From the NCBI GenBank assembly GCA_029012165.1, contig JAQXLO010000221.1, forward strand, positions 1 through 7,999: 7,999 nucleotides of DNA. Direction: 5' to 3'. Source of the stretch: Oscillospiraceae bacterium (lineage in GTDB: Bacteria > Bacillota > Clostridia > Oscillospirales > Acutalibacteraceae). The position numbers and the translations under genes are program-made. Shown here one piece after another: positions 1-6,081 of this stretch. Below the pieces are notes generated by a model. The model had not been told where the DNA came from, did not search any database, and saw only the letters and a program-made list of their open reading frames with translations. Within the stretch, counting starts at the first letter, position 1, and each line of letters starts with the position of its first letter.

Positions 1-487
1 CCCGATACCGCAGGGCAACCGTTTTCGCTTCTTCGTAGTCCCCTCTCTGCAGTGCCTTGGACACTTCGCCGAACATACAGCCCGAAAGGGCGATCAATCC
101 CTCGTGATGCTCCCGAAGCAGTGCCAGATCAATGCGGGGCTTAACATAAAAGCCCGTTGTCCAACTCTCCGAAACCATGGCGATCAGGTTCTGGTAGCCC
201 ACATTGTTCTCACACAGCAAAATCAGATGGAACCGTTCGCTGTCGGGTCCGTGAAGTTTGTCATGTCTGGAGCGGGGCGCCACATAACACTCACAGCCGA
301 TGATCGGCTTGATTCCCCGTTCCTGCGCAGCCTTATAAAAATCAATCACGCCGTACATGACGCCGTGATCGGTAATTGCCATGGCAGTCTGCCCCAATTC
401 CTTGGCACGATCCAGTACCGCACCAATGCGGCAGGCGCCGTCCAGCAGACTGTATTGGGTATGCAGATGTAAATGCACAAACGCCAT
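1..487 (-). CDS. dnaE: DNA polymerase III alpha subunit, N-terminal part (truncated by window edge)
   Basis: This is the catalytic subunit of the replicative or repair polymerase of the DnaE class. Only the first 162 residues are visible and the gene continues past the left edge. They form the N-terminal PHP domain. It opens with FVHLHLHTQYSLLDGA and carries AITDHGVMYGV near residue 40, PIIGCE near 61-66, RFHLILL near 86 and LIALSGC near 131-137. The residues His7, His9, Asp16, His41, Glu66, His87 and Cys137 match the spacing of the metal ligands known from the Thermus enzyme, so the PHP site looks intact. The start is ATG at 487, with AAAGGAG at 496-502 and an 8-nt spacer. That ribosome binding site overlaps the whiA stop codon and the gap is 13 bp, so coupling to whiA is likely. 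The family call is very secure. Whether it is DnaE1 or DnaE3 type cannot be judged from this part. Confidence 0.96.
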   Translation of the reverse strand, partial: MAFVHLHLHTQYSLLDGACRIGAVLDRAKELGQTAMAITDHGVMYGVIDFYKAAQERGIKPIIGCECYVAPRSRHDKLHGPDSERFHLILLCENNVGYQNLIAMVSESWTTGFYVKPRIDLALLREHHEGLIALSGCMFGEVSKALQRGDYEEAKTVALRYR

Positions 488-500
488 ACCGCCGTCTCCT

Positions 501-1394
501 TTACTCGATTTCTTTGGCGATCTGCACCAGCCTGTTCAGCCGATGGTTGATCCCGGAGCGGGAAAGCTTGCCCTGCAAAACTTCCTCCAGCTCATTGAGA
601 GAGGCCTCCGGGTTGTCGAGCCGAATTTGGGCAATCTCCCGAAGCCCATCGGAAAGTGTGTCCAGTCCCACGGCGGCATCAATTTTGCGGATGGCCTGCA
701 GCTGTAAGGCACCGGCGTTGACGCAGCGGTCGATGTTCGCCGTTTCAAAGTTGATGCGGCGGTTGACATGGTTGCGCAGATCCTTGTCGATCTTGACGCC
801 GATCAGCTTAAGCGTGGAATTTGTTGCCCCCATCAGCGTCAGCAGATCCTCGATGCTCTCGCTGTCCTTAAAGTAAACCACATGGTATCCCTTGCGTACC
901 ACCTGCTTGGGATGAAAGCCGATCTCCTCCAAAAGTGCGCAAAGATCGCCGGTCAGCTTCAAAAACGGCACAACAAATTCCAGATGATAATTTTTTTCCG
1001 GCGTACTGACTGTACCGCAGGATAAAAAAGCCCCCCGCAAAAATGCCGAGAAGCAGCAGTCCTGGGCAAGATTGGCACGGTTGATCCGCAGGGAAGCTTC
1101 TCCCGATCCATGTCCGAATGCGGCGAGAACCTGTTTGCGCTGTGCCGACATGGGCACCTGCACAATGGCCATTTTGCCCTCCTGCGCCGTATACTCCGGC
1201 TCCTCTCCCAGAATATCCCGAATACACCGGGCGTATCGCTCGGAGACCTGCCGGTTTTCCGCCGCAAAAGAGAGAGAAGAGACCGAAAAGCTCCTGCCGA
1301 ACAGGAGCAGCCCATACGCCTCGGCGTGCTTGCAGCAGTCCGAGACGATGGGTATAGACAGCAGTTCTTTTTTTACGTCGGAAGAAAATGACAT
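501..1394 (-). CDS. whiA: WhiA sporulation/cell-division DNA-binding regulator
   Basis: WhiA joins a degenerate LAGLIDADG homing-endonuclease fold to a C-terminal helix-turn-helix. It is a sporulation regulator in actinobacteria and affects division and chromosome segregation in Bacillus. The protein has 297 residues, close to the usual 300-315. It opens with MSFSSDVKKEL. The family block AFLRGAFLSCGTVSTPEKNY lies at residues 117-136, followed by HLEF. Another conserved block, NRRINFETANIDRCVNAGAL, lies at 211-230. The C-terminal helix-turn-helix region covers about 247-290 (LREIAQIRLDNPEASLNEL, then LSRSGINHRLNRL). The reading frame stays open far upstream into rapZ, but homology starts at the ATG at 1394. 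That ATG is preceded by AAAGGTGATC, which matches the 16S rRNA 3' end. It lies 53 bp after rapZ and 13 bp before dnaE. Confidence 0.96.
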   Translation of the reverse strand: MSFSSDVKKELLSIPIVSDCCKHAEAYGLLLFGRSFSVSSLSFAAENRQVSERYARCIRDILGEEPEYTAQEGKMAIVQVPMSAQRKQVLAAFGHGSGEASLRINRANLAQDCCFSAFLRGAFLSCGTVSTPEKNYHLEFVVPFLKLTGDLCALLEEIGFHPKQVVRKGYHVVYFKDSESIEDLLTLMGATNSTLKLIGVKIDKDLRNHVNRRINFETANIDRCVNAGALQLQAIRKIDAAVGLDTLSDGLREIAQIRLDNPEASLNELEEVLQGKLSRSGINHRLNRLVQIAKEIE

Positions 1395-1447
1395 CCTGAT
1401 CACCTTTAAGGCAATGCCGCACAACAGAGGATGCAGTGTTGCCTTTG
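1395..1447 (-). promoter_or_regulatory. rapZ-whiA intergenic inverted repeat next to the whiA ribosome binding site
   Basis: This 53-bp gap is the largest inside the operon. It holds a perfect 7-bp inverted repeat, AAGGCAA at 1408-1414 and TTGCCTT at 1439-1445, with 24 bases between the arms. On the transcribed strand the second arm runs directly into the whiA Shine-Dalgarno sequence. The short palindrome CCTTTAAGG at 1403-1411 contains part of that site. No T-run follows, so it is not a standard terminator. It could be an RNA hairpin that tunes whiA translation or an RNA processing site. A chance repeat is also possible. Confidence 0.3.
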
Positions 1448-2305
1448 TTATTTTGTAATATCCCGATGATTGACCGAGCAAAGCAGTCCGTTTTTCAGCA
1501 AATGCCGGTTCAGCTTTTCGGCAAACACCACAGAGCGGTGCCGCCCGCCGGAACAGCCGATGGCGATCACCAGCTGTGTTTTGCCCTCCTTTTCGTACAA
1601 AGGAACTAAAAAGTCGATCATGTCGTAAAGCTTGGTGAGCATCGTCTGCGCCACGTCCCACTTCAGGACATACTCCCGCACAGGCGCTTCCAAGCCCGTA
1701 TGTTCCTTCAGCTCGTCCACATAAAAGGGATTCGGCAAACACCGTACATCAAACATCAGATCCGCATCCGTCGGCACGCCGTGTTTAAAGCCGAAGGACA
1801 TACAGTGTATATGCATTTTCGTGGAGGGGTTCTCCAAAAACAGCGCTGCGATCCGCTCCCGGCAGTCCTTGGGCGAAAGGTGCGAGGTGTCGACGATGTA
1901 ATCCGCACACTGGATCGCAGGACGCAGACGTTCCCGCTCCAGGGTGATGGCCTCATTCAGCAGTCCGTTGCAAAGCTCGGCAAGGGGATGCTTGCGCCGT
2001 GTGAGCTTGTAGCGGCTTTGCAAGGTTTCATCGTCTGCCGTGACAAAAAGAAGCTTATACTCTATGTGCGCCGCCTTCATTTCCGACAGGCACTGCGCCA
2101 AAGAATCCGCAGACAGTCCCGCCCGAATATCGGTCACAACGGCAATTTTATCCCGCTGTTCCTTGGAATTCAGGATAAGCTGGATAAACGTCGGGATCAG
2201 CTTCGGCGGCATATTGTCCACGCAGAAAAAGCCGATATCCTCCAAAGCGTCGATCACTCTGGATTTGCCTGCTCCCGAAAGGCCTGTGACAAGGATCAGT
2301 TCCAT
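1448..2305 (-). CDS. rapZ: RapZ-type nucleotide-binding protein (YvcJ family)
   Basis: This is a P-loop protein of the RapZ/YvcJ family, which hydrolyses nucleotides. In E. coli, RapZ senses glucosamine-6-phosphate and directs decay of the GlmZ small RNA. In Bacillus, YvcJ affects competence. It has 285 residues, the normal length. The Walker A motif GLSGAGKS is at residues 8-15 and VVTDIRAG at about 56-63. The family block SFGFKHGVPTDADLMFDVR is at 170-188, with LPNPFYVDELKEHTG next to it. The C-terminal signature GCSGGRHRSV is at 250-259. The ATG at 2305 puts Leu-Ile-Leu-Val-Thr-Gly in the expected position. Its likely ribosome binding site, AAGGGA at 2317-2322, overlaps the murB stop with an 11-nt spacer. 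A further ATG at 2317 sits inside that site and is less likely. The usual partner yvcK does not follow; whiA does. Confidence 0.96.
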   Translation of the reverse strand: MELILVTGLSGAGKSRVIDALEDIGFFCVDNMPPKLIPTFIQLILNSKEQRDKIAVVTDIRAGLSADSLAQCLSEMKAAHIEYKLLFVTADDETLQSRYKLTRRKHPLAELCNGLLNEAITLERERLRPAIQCADYIVDTSHLSPKDCRERIAALFLENPSTKMHIHCMSFGFKHGVPTDADLMFDVRCLPNPFYVDELKEHTGLEAPVREYVLKWDVAQTMLTKLYDMIDFLVPLYEKEGKTQLVIAIGCSGGRHRSVVFAEKLNRHLLKNGLLCSVNHRDITK

Positions 2306-2321
2306 TGTGCGGCACATCCCT

Positions 2322-3230
2322 TCATTTGGAAATATATTTGATCTCCGGCTCAAGCAGGACGCCCGTCTGTCCCTGAACCGTTTTTTGAATATACTCTACA
2401 AGGCGCAGCACGTCCCTTGCGGATGCCCCGCCCCGGTTGACGATGAACCCGGCGTGCTTCTCGCTGACCTGTGCGCCGCCGACAGCGAAGCCCTTCAGCC
2501 CGCACTGCTCGATCAGAGCACCGGCAAAATGTCCCTGTGGGCGTTTGAATGCCGAGCCTGCACTGGGAAAATTTAACGGCTGCTTGTCTTTGCGTCTGGA
2601 TAGGAAGTCGTCCATCTTTGCACGAATCTGCGCACTGTCTCCCTTTTGCAGGGAAACACAGACGGAGGAAACGACCCACCCGTTTTTTTGCAAAACGCTG
2701 GTTCTGTAGTCAAACTCAAGCTCTTTTGCAGAAAGGGTATGCTCTTTGCCCTCTTTGTCGATGCAGATACAGGACGACACAACATCCTTCATCTCTCCGC
2801 CGTAGGCACCGGCGTTCATAAACACTGCGCCGCCCACTGAGCCGGGAATGCCGTAGGCAAACTCCATACCGCTCAGAGAACCGTTCAGCGCAGCCATACA
2901 CAGCTTGATCAGCGGCAGTCCGGCTTCGCACTCGATTTGTGTTTCGGAAATCTGTTGGCACAAGAGCATTCTGTCCGTGCAGATCGTCACACCGGAAAGA
3001 CCCCTGTCCGCAACGAGCAGATTGCTGCCCTTGCCCAGAATGAACGGCTGTGTGTCCACCTGTGCGCAGAACGCCAGCAACTGCCGCAGCATCTCCCGGC
3101 TGCCGGGGAACAGCATCAGCTCCGCCGGTCCGCCGATGTGAAAGGTGGTGTAGGCAGACAGCGGCTCGCCCTCCTTGAAGGCACAGTGTATGGATGCGGC
3201 AAAGTCACGGAATTGTTCTGTTACAGACAC
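2322..3230 (-). CDS. murB: UDP-N-acetylenolpyruvoylglucosamine reductase (type II MurB)
   Basis: MurB reduces UDP-GlcNAc-enolpyruvate to UDP-MurNAc with NADPH and FAD, in the second committed step of peptidoglycan precursor synthesis in the cytoplasm. The 302-residue length matches the Bacillus enzyme. FAD-binding motifs are YTTFHIGGPAELM at 27-39, ILGKGSNLLVADRG at 64-77 and GIPGSVGGAVFMNAGAYGGE at 127-146. The candidate catalytic residues are Arg176 in YRTS, Ser226 in PSAGSAFKRP and a Glu in the C-terminal LEPEI (294-298). The short form fits type II MurB, which lacks the extra tyrosine loop of the E. coli enzyme. The frame is open upstream into glk, but the sensible start is GTG at 3230, because it is preceded by a G-run (3237-3242) six bases away and gives the family length. 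It lies 25 bp after glk. Confidence 0.96.
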   Translation of the reverse strand: MSVTEQFRDFAASIHCAFKEGEPLSAYTTFHIGGPAELMLFPGSREMLRQLLAFCAQVDTQPFILGKGSNLLVADRGLSGVTICTDRMLLCQQISETQIECEAGLPLIKLCMAALNGSLSGMEFAYGIPGSVGGAVFMNAGAYGGEMKDVVSSCICIDKEGKEHTLSAKELEFDYRTSVLQKNGWVVSSVCVSLQKGDSAQIRAKMDDFLSRRKDKQPLNFPSAGSAFKRPQGHFAGALIEQCGLKGFAVGGAQVSEKHAGFIVNRGGASARDVLRLVEYIQKTVQGQTGVLLEPEIKYISK

Positions 3231-3242
3231 AAAAAGCCCCCC
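3228..3242 (-). promoter_or_regulatory. murB GTG start codon and its G-run ribosome binding site
   Basis: On the minus strand GGGGGG (3237-3242) precedes a GTG codon (3228-3230) by six bases, and no in-frame ATG is nearby. This pair sets the murB start just after the glk stop codon. Starting further upstream would overlap glk and add about 42 residues that the MurB family does not have. Confidence 0.8.
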
Positions 3243-3255
3243 AGAAAAATTTAGT

Positions 3256-4206
3256 TTAGCAATCCAGCAGTGCGGCGCCGTAAATACCGGCGTCATTGCC
3301 CAGCTCGGCCACGACGATCTTTGTCTGGTGCTTGGCATGGATGCTGTAACGCTCACGCTCCACCATCTTGCGCAGCGGCGCCAGAAGCGACTCGCCCTGA
3401 TTGCAGATACCGCCGCCGATGCATACGATCTCCGGCTGGAAAATGTTCACAACATTGGTAAGTCCCATCGCAAGATAGTATATGTAATTGTCCACCACTT
3501 CTTTCGCCGCCGCATCGCCCTTTTCCATGGCGTCAAAGGCGGTACGTCCCGACACGTTGAAGATGGAATTGTCGCACAGCTCCCACATCAAGGAATCGTG
3601 GTGGTGCTTCATGGCGTCCTTCGTCTGTGCGATCAGCGCCGTTGCGGAGGAGTAGCACTCCCAGCAGCCTCGCCGACCGCAGTTGCACTGCGGGCCATCC
3701 GTATGGATGACCATGTGTCCCATCTCACCGCCTGCAAAGTTGATGCCCGTCAGCACTTTGCCGTCGATGACGATGCCGCTGCCGACACCTGTGCCCAGCG
3801 TGATCGCAATAAAGCTGGAAACGCCGTGTCCTGCACCGACGATGGCTTCACCCAGCGCCGCCGCATTGGCATCGTTGTCCAAATAGATGGGCATTTCCCC
3901 CAGACGCTCCACAAGCATCTCTCTGGCGGGCACGTTGAAAAAGCGGAAGTTGTTGGAAAACTCAATAATGCCCGTGTCCTTGTTGATGGTGCCGGGCGCA
4001 CCGATGCCGATGCTCTGCACGTCTCCCATGGTGATGCCGGCGTTTTTGACCGCTATGCGGCACGCTTCGGCGATGTCGTCAAAAATCTCCTCTGCCGGTC
4101 TGGGCAGCTTTGTTTTCAGATTGCCTCTGCCGACGATCTTCCTGTTTTCGTCCAAAACACCGACCGCAATATTGGTTCCGCCCAAATCCACACCGATTCT
4201 GTACAT
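3256..4206 (-). CDS. glk: ROK-family glucokinase
   Basis: This ROK-family sugar kinase most likely phosphorylates glucose to glucose-6-phosphate with ATP in the cytoplasm. It has 316 residues. The phosphate-binding motif IGVDLGGTNIAVGVLD is at 4-19. The sugar-binding and catalytic block LDNDANAAALGE is at 109-120, with Asp112 as the probable base. The second phosphate loop ITLGTGVGSGIVIDG is at 135-149. The zinc-type ROK signature includes GEMGH at 160-164 and CNCGRRGCWE at 174-183, so His164, Cys174, Cys176 and Cys181 are likely ligands. IGGGI near 263-267 is the adenosine motif. No helix-turn-helix is fused, which excludes a ROK repressor. The ATG at 4206 has GGAGG at 4216-4220 with a 9-nt spacer. 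N-acetylmannosamine or fructose kinase cannot be ruled out by motif alone, but the length, motifs and the hprK neighbour favour glucokinase. Confidence 0.93.
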   Translation of the reverse strand: MYRIGVDLGGTNIAVGVLDENRKIVGRGNLKTKLPRPAEEIFDDIAEACRIAVKNAGITMGDVQSIGIGAPGTINKDTGIIEFSNNFRFFNVPAREMLVERLGEMPIYLDNDANAAALGEAIVGAGHGVSSFIAITLGTGVGSGIVIDGKVLTGINFAGGEMGHMVIHTDGPQCNCGRRGCWECYSSATALIAQTKDAMKHHHDSLMWELCDNSIFNVSGRTAFDAMEKGDAAAKEVVDNYIYYLAMGLTNVVNIFQPEIVCIGGGICNQGESLLAPLRKMVERERYSIHAKHQTKIVVAELGNDAGIYGAALLDC

Positions 4207-4239
4207 TTTTAAAATCCTCCGTTACTATATTCTATTGCA

Positions 4240-5208
4240 TCAGTCGCCCCACAGTTCCAGTTCCCGTTCCTGCGGCGCAAATTCTTCGTCCGTCATGCCC
4301 AGCTTGTGCAAAAGCTCTCTGGCGGCATTGTAGCCCATCTTGCGCTGGCGGTTGTTCATGGCCGCCGCTTCGATGATGATGGAAAGGTTTCGTCCCGGGC
4401 AGACCGGCACCACCGTTACAGGCACCTTATTGCCGAGGATCTCTGCGTAATCCTCGTCCATGCCCAGCCGCTCATAGACCTTGTCCTTGTCCCACGGCTC
4501 CAGCTGGACGATCATGTCGATCTTCTCCGTCATCTTGACGGCACCCATACCGAAAATGCGGCGGGCATTGATGATGCCCACACCACGCAGCTCCATAAAG
4601 TGGCGGATATTGTTGGGCGCCGAGCCGAGCAGCGTCGTCGGTGACACCTTGCGGATCTCGACGGCGTCGTCGGCGATCAGTCTGTGCCCACGTTTGATCA
4701 GCTCCATAGCCGTTTCGCTCTTGCCGATGCCACTGTCGCCAAGGATCAGCACACCCTCGCCGTACACCTCGATCATCACCCCGTGGCGCACGATCCGCTC
4801 CGCCAGCTCACGGCTGAGATAGGGAATGATCTCGGACATACAGCCGGAGGTGGAATTGGCCGTGCGGATCACCGGCACGCTGTACTGATCCGCTAAGGTC
4901 AGCATTCCCTCCAAGCAGGGCAGACTGCGTGTCACGATGATCAGCGAGGGATGCTTTTCAAACAGTCGCTCCATGGCTTTGTACCGCTTTTCGGGCGTCA
5001 GGCTTTTCAGATATTCCATTTCGTTCAAGCCCATAAACTGCGCACGTTTGCTGTCGAAATAGGCGTCATAGCCCACAAAGACCAGACCGGGTCGATTGAC
5101 CTCCTTGGAAGAGATGTAGATCTTGCCCGCCTCCTGCGGCAGATACACCATCTCAAAGCGCAGATCGTTCATCATTTTTTTTAAAGAGACAGAATATTCA
5201 CTCTGCAT
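4240..5208 (-). CDS. hprK: HPr kinase/phosphorylase
   Basis: HprK phosphorylates Ser46 of HPr when ATP and glycolytic intermediates are high, and removes that phosphate when phosphate is high. This controls carbon catabolite repression through CcpA. It has 322 residues, slightly longer than the 310 of the Bacillus protein. The N-terminal regulatory domain spans about 1-130. The kinase core has RHGVMIEVYGEGVLILGDSG at 141-160, in which His142 and the P-loop GDSGIGKS (157-164) stand out, then RGHRLIADDAVEI at 173-185 with Asp180/Asp181. The HprK signature ELRGVGIINARRIFGMGAV is at 206-224. PVCPGRNLSIIIEAAAMN follows at 268-285. The ATG at 5208 has GAGGTGG (5213-5219), which overlaps the stop of the acyltransferase gene only 9 bp upstream. 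Translational coupling to that gene is therefore likely. glk follows after 33 bp. Confidence 0.97.
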   Translation of the reverse strand: MQSEYSVSLKKMMNDLRFEMVYLPQEAGKIYISSKEVNRPGLVFVGYDAYFDSKRAQFMGLNEMEYLKSLTPEKRYKAMERLFEKHPSLIIVTRSLPCLEGMLTLADQYSVPVIRTANSTSGCMSEIIPYLSRELAERIVRHGVMIEVYGEGVLILGDSGIGKSETAMELIKRGHRLIADDAVEIRKVSPTTLLGSAPNNIRHFMELRGVGIINARRIFGMGAVKMTEKIDMIVQLEPWDKDKVYERLGMDEDYAEILGNKVPVTVVPVCPGRNLSIIIEAAAMNNRQRKMGYNAARELLHKLGMTDEEFAPQERELELWGD

Positions 5209-5217
5209 CAGACCACC

Positions 5218-5868
5218 TCAAATTTGTTTTGCATGATAGCGGATGGGTTTCGCCGGAACGCCGACCGCCGTGCAATGCGCCGGAATATTGCGCACAACAG
5301 CGGCTCCTGCGCCGACAATGGATTCCTCTCCGACGGAAAGCCCCTGAATAATGCTGCTGCCCACGCCCATCTCACACCCTGCGCCGAGATGCACGTTGCC
5401 GGAAATATGCACACCGGGGTAAAGCGTTACGAAATCGTCCAGCTGCGCATCGTGACCGATGTTGCAGCCGTTGCTGACCAGTACAAAATCGCCAAGGGTA
5501 ATGTCCACCGTGATGCTCGCACAAAAACCGACGATACAGCCCTTGCCAAACCGCACACGCTCGGAGCACACCGCACCCGGTGCGATCACCGTCGGGAAAG
5601 AAAGATGCGGATTGCGGCACAGCTTTTCATAGACTGCACGCCGTGCTCGGGGACTTCCCAATGCCAGCAGCACACAGGTGTCGCTTTGACGAGCGAGCAA
5701 TCCATCACAGCCGCACAGTACCGGAAAATCGTCTGCCTGCTGTCCCTGCAGATTGTCGTCCGCAAAGCCGAGAATGCGATATTCTCCGCCGTGCTTATTG
5801 TATTCCTGCATCTGAAAAAGCATTTCCCGACCCAATCCGCCGGCACCGAAAATGACCAGATCTTTCAA
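5218..5868 (-). CDS. NeuD/PglD-type sugar O/N-acyltransferase
   Basis: This is a hexapeptide-repeat acyltransferase of the NeuD/PglD family. Relatives move an acetyl group from acetyl-CoA onto sialic acid or a UDP-amino-sugar. The real substrate here is unknown. It has 216 residues, against about 195-210 for known members. The N-terminal Rossmann-like PglD domain begins DLVIFGAGGLGREML and ends near 95. The left-handed beta-helix follows from about 98 to 210, with irregular hexapeptides such as CIVGFCASITVDITLGDFVL. The motif NGCNIGHDAQLDDFVTLYPG at 133-152 holds His139, equivalent to the catalytic His of PglD. The C-terminus has VGVPAKPIR, which is typical. The start appears to be TTG at 5868, since no in-frame ATG fits, with GGGAG 9 nt upstream. 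It is the first gene of the operon, next to the promoters, with hprK 9 bp downstream. No sialic acid or pgl genes are near. Confidence 0.88.
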   Translation of the reverse strand: MKDLVIFGAGGLGREMLFQMQEYNKHGGEYRILGFADDNLQGQQADDFPVLCGCDGLLARQSDTCVLLALGSPRARRAVYEKLCRNPHLSFPTVIAPGAVCSERVRFGKGCIVGFCASITVDITLGDFVLVSNGCNIGHDAQLDDFVTLYPGVHISGNVHLGAGCEMGVGSSIIQGLSVGEESIVGAGAAVVRNIPAHCTAVGVPAKPIRYHAKQI

Positions 5869-5882
5869 AAATCCACACTCCC
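5866..5882 (-). promoter_or_regulatory. TTG start codon and GGGAG ribosome binding site of the acyltransferase
   Basis: The minus strand reads GGGAG (5878-5882), nine bases, then TTG (5866-5868). TTG opens straight into the conserved Lys-Asp-Leu-Val-Ile-Phe-Gly-Ala-Gly strand of the Rossmann domain, so a later start would cut the fold. The rare start codon may hold down expression of the first gene of the operon. Confidence 0.7.
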
Positions 5883-5886
5883 GTCC

Positions 5887-5915
5887 ATTATATTGTTGAT
5901 TATACCAAATGCCAA
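5887..5915 (-). promoter_or_regulatory. Second, overlapping sigma-A-like promoter
   Basis: Shifted 12 bp downstream of the main promoter is TTGGCA (5910-5915), again 17 bp, then another perfect TATAAT (5887-5892). TTGGCA differs from the consensus at one base. A start near 5880 would fall inside the GGGAG ribosome binding site and give a leader of about 12 bases, so RNA made here would be poorly translated for the first gene. It could still feed the genes downstream. Both promoters cannot be occupied at once. Confidence 0.5.
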
Positions 5916-5927
5916 ATTTAAAATCAA
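5899..5927 (-). promoter_or_regulatory. Main sigma-A promoter of the neuD-like/hprK/glk/murB/rapZ/whiA/dnaE operon
   Basis: The minus strand carries -35 TTGATT (5922-5927), a 17-bp spacer and a perfect -10 TATAAT (5899-5904). A TGG lies directly before the -10, giving an extended -10 element. Transcription would start near 5892, which leaves a leader of about 24 bases with the GGGAG site intact. The spacer holds two copies of CCAAAT, seven bases apart on the plus strand (5905-5910 and 5912-5917). I saw no CcpA cre-like site here. Confidence 0.8.
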
Positions 5928-6012
5928 GACCGCTGTTGCAATTTGACGAAAAATTCTCCTTTTTTATCCATAATTTCTGTTATTTTTTTGGCGCAGAATT
6001 TGTCTGTTTTTG

Positions 6013-6041
6013 TTGAATTATGCACCCGCCTGTGCTATAAT
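6013..6041 (+). promoter_or_regulatory. Promoter of the SGNH lipoprotein / DUF4358 unit
   Basis: TTGAAT (6013-6018), a 17-bp spacer and a perfect TATAAT (6036-6041), preceded by TGC, give an extended -10 promoter. Transcription would begin near 6048 and the leader would be about 34 bases. The ribosome binding site is the modest TAAGG at 6065-6069, 12 nt from the ATG. The T-rich stretch 5941-6012 between this promoter and the divergent operon promoter holds no gene I can support. The bases TGTGCTATA recur in the DUF6514 promoter. Confidence 0.75.
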
Positions 6042-6081
6042 TTTTTTCACATTTTGATTTGAAGTAAGGTTTGATATATAC

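Noticed and set aside
1395..1742. An N-terminal extension of whiA reaching into rapZ
   Set aside because: The extra 116 residues are the out-of-frame reading of rapZ and the gap. WhiA homology and the ribosome binding site start at 1394.
3175..4212. A 345-codon open frame on the plus strand opposite glk
   Set aside because: It lies wholly antisense to a gene with clear ROK motifs, has no good ribosome binding site or recognisable domain, and is His/Arg/Ala-rich in the way expected from the reverse reading of GC-rich codons.
5865..5888. A seven-codon upstream frame (MDGSVDF) whose TGA overlaps the TTG start of the acyltransferase
   Set aside because: With a transcript start near 5892 it would have only about four leader bases and no Shine-Dalgarno site. 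The overlap is most likely chance.
5941..6012. An imperfect inverted match between GACGAAAAATTCT (5945-5957) and AGAATTTGTC (5996-6005)
   Set aside because: The arms are AT-rich, mismatched and 38 bases apart, so this is expected by chance in T-rich DNA.
5869..6081. A CcpA cre site in the divergent region, expected because hprK is nearby
   Set aside because: I looked for the TGNAANCGNTNNCA-type pattern on both strands and found no convincing match.
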